NCBI GenBank assembly: GCA_038373885.1 | Contig: JAWZYV010011897.1 | Span: forward strand, 372,001 to 436,000 | Direction: 5' to 3' | Source: Cheiracanthium punctorium | Taxonomy: Eukaryota; Arthropoda; Arachnida; Araneae; Cheiracanthiidae | DNA length: 64,000 nt | In this document: in pieces, positions 56,716 through 64,000 of the stretch | Numbering within the stretch: position 1 is the first letter of the stretch | Layout of the letters: every line of letters begins with the position of its first letter | Made by a program: the position numbers and the translations under genes | Notes under the pieces: generated by a model | Told to the model about the DNA's origin: nothing | The model's input: only the letters and a program-made list of their open reading frames with translations | Database searches by the model: none

Positions 56716-56983
56716 TCAGCACTTTGAATCACTGTTTAAGTTTTCTCCTTCTGAAATATCAATTTTGTTATCACAGTTTTCCATCAGTCTGGACGCTTTC
56801 ACTCCAATGCAGTCTATAACCACTGATATTGGCGATTCTTCAGTTTCTTCTTCCGTAATGGGAGTCAAGACTGAGCTGTTGCCACAGCGCGTGCGCACTT
56901 CTACCGCGCGTGGAGGGCTCCCTGAGAGCTGCGATGCCCTTTCTCTTGGCGGAGCTGGTGGATTTTCTTGAGTGGCATTTGAC
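56716..56983 (-). CDS. Terminal exon of the PPSY transmembrane protein
   Basis: Acceptor ATATTTTGCAG|GTCAAAT. The first base completes the codon split at the previous exon. It encodes 88 further residues, proline-rich at first (QENPPAPPRERA) and acidic later (ITEEETEESPISVV), and ends in SDSKC then TGA. Only the second half was visible as a stand-alone open frame, because the usable start there is not a true start. Confidence 0.8.
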
Positions 56984-59374
56984 CTGCAAAATATTCGTAT
57001 TTTTAGCTTTAATTGTTAGTCATGCTATTATATAAAATGATCTGATAAGTTTGTTCACAGTAAAGTAGAAATAATACGTAAAAACCAACATGCAAAATAT
57101 ACAAATAGAGCTATTAACCCTTTAACGCGCAGTGTGTCCGCTCCGGGAACGCCAAACTCTGACGTTTTGACTGTTGCCAGTCACGAAGAATAGATTTGAT
57201 TTCTATAAAAATAGTTGCGGGTGACATCGCTCCACGAGAATCCTTTACTTTTAGCACTTACATTTCCCGTCAAAAAATTGTCACGATTATTTTTAACAGC
57301 ACTGACATCTGCCGAAAGATGGAAGAACGCGAGAACAGCTGGATAGATTGCCCAATGCTGAAAAAAGGGCAGGCGTTGCCATCGCTCGACTTAACTACCA
57401 GCAAGATGGCGGACGATCGAAACGTTCATCGCGTGCCACAGATCTAGAGACCCTTTTTTGACGACAGCTGGCTGTGCCGGGCACAGAATGAACGTTTCGA
57501 TCGTCCGCCATCTTGCTGGTAGTTAAGTCGAGCGATGGCAACGACTGCCCTTTTTTCAGCATTGGGAAAGGGTTGTGCCTCAAAGGATTAAAACAAATGC
57601 AGACTGTCTATCAGTGCCGATTTCGAATCAAAGGTGACAAGCGATGAACAGAATGAGAATTTTCCAATTTATATCAAAATTGGGAATTTCATATTTTGTC
57701 CCAATTTACGTATATCAAAATTGCTCTTCAAATTGAATGAATTAGATTACAGATATCACTTATTGATTACTTTCACTATTAGTGCATCATTCTCCCCGGG
57801 TTTCGAGACTGAAAATTTTGTGATAGCGACACTTGGTGCCCCAATTAGAAGAAGAACCTTAAAAGTTTGGTTAGTTAATTACCACTTTGTTCACTTAAAT
57901 ATACCACTTTACATGTTGTGCCATCTATAGCATAGCTGAAGTATTTAGATGAGTGACCGTTCTTATACATATTTCTAAGTAATATTGAGTATTTTTACAA
58001 TATTAACAGCTCCATCTTAGGCATGTGTAACTCGGTTTTGTTAATAAACTTTAAATGGTGTGGATTATAGTGGCCATTAAAATTCACTCGCCAAGCAGCC
58101 GTGATTTGAATACAACCCCCCCCCCCAATGCCAAAATTGAACAGTTAACATTTTCTGTATCTTGTAATTCCTATAAACATTTCAATAATGGTTGTAAACT
58201 AAAATGCAATAAAAATGCATGATTTTTTATCAATTTCAAAATTCTATTTTATCTCATTAAAATTGCAGACTTTTTATGATATTCCAAGGACAAATAATCT
58301 TCTAAAAATGAATGTGAAAGCAATCATAATCAATCACAGTTCTAGTAATTGATTGCAGTTAGCTTTGCAAACGCTGGAATTATGAACCAACTTTTTCAGC
58401 AGACTCTTGCTTCACTTTTAATTCATAGCAGTTTTATTATACGATAAGGGTATCACTTCAGCCTGTGAGATACCAAATCGAACAATGACAATCATGAATA
58501 CATTAAAACAACGGCTAGTCGAAAAGCACGTGAGCAAAGCTATTCAAGTTAACTGGTTTTCCATATAGAATTTTCCGGAAAACCAACAGCAGTGATTGCG
58601 GTATTGAGTTATTTCTGGTACAGTTTGTTGGTCAGAAATGACGAGACGAAACGACTTTGAAATGGCATCACAAACAGTGAACGTGAAGAGAAAATCGCTG
58701 CACATTTTGGAAGGCAATAAAATTCGGAGATTAATGGGAGAAGTTTCAAGTGATCGTTTATGGAAAAAGTTTTTCATGGATTTATCTCAGTCATGTGTAG
58801 GTAAGGTGACCAGATTTTTGAACGTAGAATTGAGGACTTCTCCTCAATTCTGAAACAAAATTGGGAACATTCTATAATTAGTGAAATAATTAACAGTAAT
58901 CTAATTAAAAAACAAAGTAATAATTAAAAGTGATCCCAATTGTTTTTTTTTTAATTTTGGGGACAAATCGCAAAAAAAACCCCACAGTTTTTGGGGACTG
59001 TCCCTGAAAATTGGGGACGTATGGTCAGGCCCTACGAGAGGTGGGGTCAGACGGGGCGCCGCCCCTGGGCCCGTGCGATCTAGAGTGGGCCCGTGTTCAG
59101 CTGAAGTGCGTCCGTGAATTTTTCAGAATGTGTTACGAATTTCATTTATAGATCTGCAATTAAAATCGTTTTTTTAAATAGACTAAATTTTGAATACATA
59201 ATTCTAGAATGATTTAGATAGCAGAAATGTTAATTCTACCATTTAAATATTAGTATTTTTTTCAACCTTCGAACATGAATTAAAAGTACCATTACACATA
59301 TCAGAAAAACTTCCCTCCTACTCTCTTTCTTTTTAGCATTTTATATGAAAATCATTAAAAAGAGCAGTTTTACA

Positions 59375-59406
<32 letters not shown>

Positions 59407-62400
59407 TTCCTTCTGTCCCTCTTGTTTTTGGGAGACTTTTGTGCTTTACGAAAGGGGGCAGGAAGATTTTCGCCCCGCCTCATAAAGTTTCTCTCGGAGG
59501 CCCTGCGTACGGTTACCTTATGTATAGGGAATCCAAATCCCGCGGTATTGGGATCCCGTTCCCCGTTCCCTGCTGGATCCCGTTCAAGACTAGGCAACGA
59601 TACATAGGACTTGTTCTCCTTTTTACGTTCTTTTTTCAGAAACTAAGAAATAACAGTAAGTATGTTAATGTGCCAATAATTTTTAAATTTCTGTAAAAAT
59701 TTCTGCCTTTTCGTCAAGTGCTTTTATATTCTCTACCAAAATTAGATCAAGACTGGGAAATTAATGGACTCTTTGCGTTGTCTTTTTTACATTCTTCGTT
59801 GTCTTTTTTATGTTGCGTTGTCTTTTTTACACTCTTTTTATCAACTGAAAAATAACTAAGTATACTATATATTATACCGAATACCATATTATTATAATTT
59901 TCATATTTCTGTGAGATATTGTTATAATTATCAATAAAAATTAATTATTGTTAAGATAAAACTACAATAGTGCTTAAAATCTTTTATTTATTCATAATTT
60001 TTTTCTGTCGGCATTTAAAACTGCTGACAGAATGAAGTTGAATGTAATGTGAATTCCGCGGGATTGCATGGGATCAATGAATCCCAATCCCGAAATCCTG
60101 CAAAATGAAAAGAAGTGCGGGATTGGATTCCCTAGTTATGTTGCAGAAAAAAGATTTGAAGGTCGGGCAGAAACGTTGAACTTTTCAAGTGGAGGCTTGA
60201 TTTTCATATGGGTAATTTGGGGCATGCATACATGTTATGTAACATAGGTTCTGAATTGAGGGCCAGATTTAGAAGAGGGCAACCGGGGCTTCAGTACCGA
60301 GGCCTTCACATAAAGCAGCCCCCACAATAGACATTCTTGCATAACAATTCAAGACAAATACCGAATGATGTGCATTTTTTTATATAAATTTTTGACGACT
60401 AAAGAGCAATTCTCTCACCTTTTCCACTCATTTTTTTTTTTTTTTTTTTTTTTACATTGCAAAGTTTCTTGTCAAAATGATTGGTTAATATTAATCTTTG
60501 ATCCATAAAACCATGAATATATATACGGGAAACAGTCACAAAGTACACTCTTTCATAGACTGCGAAATACGATTTGACAAAGCCGCCCTTCAAAGTTATC
60601 GCTTCTTTGCATTGAAAGTGTGATTTACTTCCATGGATTTTACTGAAGTTATCAATGATTTTTCGCCAGGAAAAACTCGCGAGGCTCCATTCGTTAACGT
60701 TGCAGTTTAATTAAGTTTACTTCTTATATATTTTTACGTTTAAAAATGCTTGTAAATTAAAGGAATTTGAATTTTTCCGCAATAAATTATCCAAACTTTT
60801 GGAAGTTCTTCAAAAAAGTTGTTGATTTTGTTGGAGACGTTCTTTAAAAAATAGCGTCTCGATCTTTACGCCCGGAGGGGTTAGATACAACGCAACTGCT
60901 TCTTTGGAAACACATTTCGCATACTACTGACACTCAGTAGAATCGGCTGCGAGGCCATATCGCAGTTACATTAAGAATGCAACACCAGACAAGAAGTAGG
61001 CATTATTTATTGTGTAAATAAAATCTACCTCCAATAATGGAACTCAGGACATCTAGGATGAGCTAACTGTGAAATCTTTTCGTCACGCAGGTCATCGAAA
61101 AAATAGTTTAACTTGTTCGTAAATAATAGGGGGCCTTCACACCTCTAAATTCGACACTGGCTAGATTAGTCATAATTTCCAAAAATTCATAACGTAAGAG
61201 GGGTAGTGGGCCAGGTCCAAAACGTTCTTTTATGATATTTTGCATGATCTCAAAGAGGAGATATCCACAAATTCTTCCCGTAAAATATAATTACTCACGA
61301 ATACCTAAAAGTAGATTTCAAGACATTTTGAAATTCGTCCTTCAAGAAGGGTAGATGTTAAAAAAAGGTTAGGGCGACCATCTTCTTTGAAAGAAAGAAA
61401 TAAAAATCTATGAAATTCTTACTTTAAAATGCATCAAATATGAATCTTATGTTTATGCTCAGCTTGCTTGTAATGTAATTAAAATCTTGCTGAAATTTTA
61501 TTTGTTTAAATTTAATGTAAAAAAACGACATTACTTTGTGGTTTTCCCGAATAATGCTTAAATTTTATTTTGTATTTATTTATTTTTACATTTTCTTTCT
61601 TTATTTATTTACATTTTATTTATTTATTTATTTTTGGGGGAGGGGATCGAATTAATATCAGAGTCTGAGTTTAGTTTTTTCGGCTAAAGAGGTTTTTTAA
61701 ATAAACCAGGCTTTCATTGCAATTAAATTTTCACATTAAAAATTAAAAAAAAAGGTTTTGAATATGTGTTTTGTAAATTTGTATTTTGAATAAACTATTA
61801 ATTCGAATTCAAATCGCCATTGGCGACATCAGTGAGTGAATGGTCAGTAAATAATGCTTAGTTTTGGTCTTTAAATCTGGTTTCTCTTACCTAGCTGATG
61901 ATGACGAAGATGAAGGCACTGATGTTGCTGCATATACAGGAGGCGAGACGTGGAAGCCAAATTGGTCGTATTGCAATGCTTCTTCGTAGGATGGCGGTGA
62001 CTCCATTCGTTCTGTAATAGTATTTGGTCTGTTGTTGTATAGATCTTCCTAAAAGTATATAATAAATTAAAAGGGTCAAATTCTTATAACAGCCAAAACA
62101 AATAAATAAACTAACTGTTTTGTCTTCTTTTTCTTGGTGTCACTTTGTGTAGTTACTGAATTTAAAAGCAGTTATCACGCTACGAGCGTTTTATACATCA
62201 AAATGCACGCGAGATAATTTCGTGTGACTGTTTCACCTCGAGATTGGAGACTTGTTAAGTTTGAAATGAATGGCTATTGTTATTTCAGATGATTATGAAG
62301 TTTATCAGTTGATTGATGATGATCAGTTTGATTTTTTTTTTGTTGCATATTTAGTACTAGAGCAAAAGTATACATTTTTGCATGCAAATATGCATGCAAT

Positions 62401-63751
62401 TCAATTTATTTAAAGACTGCTTTAAGTATGATTGCTGTCTTTAAAGAAAAAAGTTTCAACTACTTATAAACAAGTTTGTTTTCACCCGAATTAAAAAATA
62501 ATTGTAGGAATTTTTCTTTTTTTGTTTCTTTTCTTGTTTCAAATTACTGTTATGTTGCTTCTAAATTACCCATTTGATAAAATCTTCGCATACAGGTGCA
62601 TCTAAAGCTTGAACATAACGGACATTAAAATAATTTTCACCAACTAATTCATGCTTAGGTTTCTATAGAGTCTTTTTGGCCGTCTCTATAGAAACTCTTT
62701 ATAAAAGAGTGAAAAAATTCGTGACCACGCCTATGTTAATCAATTATACTTAATCTCACAGACTAGCTCGTGTGAGTCATTGAGATAACAAAGAGATGGT
62801 GTAAGTATACATGCAAGAGAAGAGTGAAATAAACTCAGTGTCTGCTAGCTTCATCTTGCTTTCTTCGTAGTTTACTTACTCTGAAATCACAAGTGTATCA
62901 TATTTAACAACTTTCAATCTACTTTCAACTAAAAAGCTCTGCGAGGGAAGTCTTTGTGACTGCACGTGACAGTTATTTAGTAATGCTGGAAGATTTAGTT
63001 TATGGTCTATGGTTCTGCCACATCCAAGAAACACGTGGTTTTTCGCTGTAAATCTCCTTAATCGGATTTTATTTTGTTTCATTTTCTGTGAAAGTTAGCC
63101 AGATGGTACCTTTTAAGTCATAAAGACAACATAATACTAGAGTGGAAATTATGTGACCGTTGTATGCTGTTGATGGTAAGTGTTTCGTAGGAGGCCTCAT
63201 ATGAGATTAAAACAGGAGACAGACTTGGTACAAACCTTCTATGCCTAATCTGACAGGCTAAATTTATTTGCATGTTGGTGAGACATTTTGATCCAGCGAA
63301 TCAATCCCCAACCAATATTTTCTGTCTCATCCATCATGGATCCTGTTTGATTCTGTATTTGTTAAGTGATCTGCCACTTTTGTAACGTAATGACGGTCAT
63401 GGTTTTAGTTTTCTCTTTGATTAAAAATAACAAGTTTTAAAGTGACAAGTTAAAAGCTTATAAAAATAGCTATTTCCACACGTTGCTCTCATTTCACAGC
63501 TTGTTGAGCGTCATTCCAAGTTCCAAGCTCAGCAAAAATACTGATGTCGTTACACTAACGATACATTATGTGGTACATTTGGCTCACTTACGTTGTCTGT
63601 AAAACCCAGATTCCTGTGTCCCGTCGAGATCTCGTCGTCATCTTCTAATTCTGGTCCGCAGCACTTTCCAAACTCGCACTCAAATAGTATTCGGAACCAA
63701 ACGACCAAGACCCAAAAGACGAGATTGAAGATCAGTAGCACTAGCAGCAAA
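56716..63751 (-). CDS. Transmembrane protein with PPSY tail (last three exons, 5' partial)
   Basis: Three minus-strand exons join in frame: 63592-63751 (160 bp), 61891-62048 (158 bp) and 56716-56983 (268 bp, ending TGA). Phases agree at both junctions (0, then 2), and all four intron ends are GT or AG. The product begins in a hydrophobic stretch, LVLLIFNLVFWVLVVWF, one membrane helix. It continues with a cysteine cluster (FECEFGKCC), an acidic segment (ELEDDDE), then ESPPSYEEALQYD, which holds a PPxY ligand for WW domains as in Nedd4-type ubiquitin ligases. A serine run and an acidic TEEETEESP segment lead to the C-terminus. About 193 residues are encoded here; upstream exons lie past the window edge. 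Family not identified. Comm/PRRG-type Nedd4 adaptors have a similar plan, but that is only an analogy. Confidence 0.8.
57118..57587. mobile_element. piggyBac-type element with internal palindrome, copy 2
   Basis: A 470-bp element flanked by TTAA (57114-57117 and 57588-57591), right end like 54820 (CCTCAAAGG), left end CCCTTTAACGCGC more diverged. Inside, 57352-57436 and about 57486-57565 are near-perfect inverted copies of about 80 bp, each equal to most of the 177-bp MITE. It looks like a MITE inserted, or folded back, head to head. It lies in the 4.9-kb intron of the PPSY gene. Confidence 0.75.
58802..59034. mobile_element. hAT-like element, TAGGGTGACCA type
   Basis: The left end TAAGGTGACCAGATTTTTGA and the right end, inverted TAGGGCCTGACCATACGTCC, are related termini. 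Subterminal TTGGGGACTGTCCCTGAAAA is shared with 46072-46816. No clear target duplication. Intronic in the PPSY gene. Confidence 0.5.
59374..59405. repeat. (AAT)n microsatellite
   Basis: About ten AAT units inside the intron. It gives the poly-tyrosine tail of a spurious minus-strand frame. Confidence 0.9.
59525..60134. mobile_element. Candidate hAT-like element with TAGGGAATCC termini
   Basis: The left end TAGGGAATCCAAATCCCGCG and the right end, inverted TAGGGAATCCAATCCCGCAC, are good inverted repeats. TTATGT follows or precedes each end (59519 and 60136 regions), an imperfect target duplication. GGGATCC-type subterminal motifs occur at both sides. No coding sequence. Intronic. Confidence 0.6.
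60258..61159. mobile_element. Candidate hAT-like element
   Basis: The left GAGGGCCAGATTTAG and the right, inverted CAGTGTCGAATTTAG, are compatible with a diverged CAGNGNCGAATTTAG hAT terminus. GGCCTTCAC occurs near both ends. No exact target duplication. Contains a T-run at 60431-60453. Intronic. Confidence 0.4.
61160..61890. other. Intron remainder, no feature seen
   Basis: Contains TTTATTTA-type low complexity at about 61563-61636. No exon or element recognised. Confidence 0.5.
61891..62048 (-). CDS. Exon with the PPSY motif
   Basis: Acceptor ATATACTTTTAG|GAAGAT and donor CAGCTAG|GTAAGAG. It holds 52 codons plus two bases. It encodes the PPSYEEAL stretch and a run of six serines. The opposite frame gives a 62-codon shadow on the same strand that is not used. 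Confidence 0.8.
62049..63591. other. Intron of the PPSY gene, no further feature seen
   Basis: 1543 bp between two in-phase exons. A short inverted repeat, TTTCTATAGAGTCTTTTTGG with GGCCGTCTCTATAGAAACTC, sits at about 62659-62697. No transposon ends were recognised. Confidence 0.6.
63592..63751 (-). CDS. Exon with the transmembrane segment
   Basis: Acceptor ATTCACAG|TTTGCTG at the 63751 end and donor GACAAC|GTAAGTGAG at the 63592 end, both close to consensus. The exon starts with one base of a split codon and ends on a codon boundary. The frame is open beyond the donor too, so the open frame alone overstates the exon. Confidence 0.8.
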
Positions 63752-64000
63752 CTGTGAATGAGAACGTGTGTTAAGATGTCATGCTATTTTATGGTTAACT
63801 CGCTACCCGCCGACCTCATTTTCCATTTTCGAAAGTTAAAATGATACCGAGTTCTAAGAATGATTCATGTCTATTTTTTTTCTTTTTTGGAACGTTCTTA
63901 ATTATTTATGTTTGTTTGTTAGAAATAAAATCCAGTACATAAAATGGAGCATTCCATGTCACGTGGAGGGCAAAAATATGAGATTTTTTTTTGTTGCATT

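Noticed and set aside
59370..59696. Overlapping open frames on both strands
   Set aside because: They cross an AAT microsatellite and the left end of a hAT-like element in an intron.

Overview
This is eukaryotic nuclear DNA from a large, AT-rich, repeat-laden animal genome. It contains a spliced host gene with GT-AG introns, tRNA-derived SINE-like sequences and many eukaryotic transposon families (hAT, Tc1/mariner, piggyBac-like, Kolobok-like, P-element/THAP, Helitron and a non-LTR fragment). No bacterial gene organisation is seen. The mixture and density of elements fit an arthropod, possibly a chelicerate such as a spider. That assignment is an impression from repeat style and is not proven by a marker gene.

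Layout. 1-23 kb is gene-poor and consists of eroded transposons in AT-rich DNA: a SINE, a Kolobok-like element, mariner relics at about 6.4, 9.0 and 14.6 kb, a retrotransposon RNase H relic, and hAT elements at 15.9 and 19.3 kb. 23.8-29.4 kb is one 5.6-kb hAT-type element bounded by an exact 8-bp target duplication; it carries a mariner, an element with AAGCTTGA arrays, a tRNA-like sequence and a perfect hairpin. 29.7-32.1 kb is a Helitron-like repeat split by a hAT element that itself holds a hAT MITE.

32.3-40.5 kb is the most striking block. Two near-identical direct repeats flank a full-length gene for a protein with C2H2 zinc fingers at the N-terminus and a protein-primed family B DNA polymerase (Polinton/virus type) behind them. 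All exonuclease and polymerase motifs are intact, and a plausible short first exon lies 1.15 kb upstream. No capsid, integrase or packaging ATPase gene accompanies it. 40.9-44.7 kb is an interlocked inverted-repeat structure, A-B-A'-B'. 44.7-48.2 kb holds a small MITE, a degenerate tandem-repeat domain between short inverted repeats, and a P-element relic with a frameshifted THAP domain. 49.1-51.0 kb is a Helitron with a recognisable 3' hairpin and CTAG end. 52.2-55.9 kb holds nested hAT elements and a decayed mariner with a piggyBac-type MITE inside it.

56.7-63.8 kb (minus strand) carries the last three exons of a host gene that begins beyond the right edge of the window. It encodes a single transmembrane segment followed by an acidic cytoplasmic-type tail with a PPSY motif. 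Phases and splice sites match at both introns, and the 4.9-kb intron has itself collected transposons.

Apart from this gene and the polymerase gene, no intact protein-coding gene can be supported. All coordinates and repeat boundaries were read by eye; no similarity search was run.
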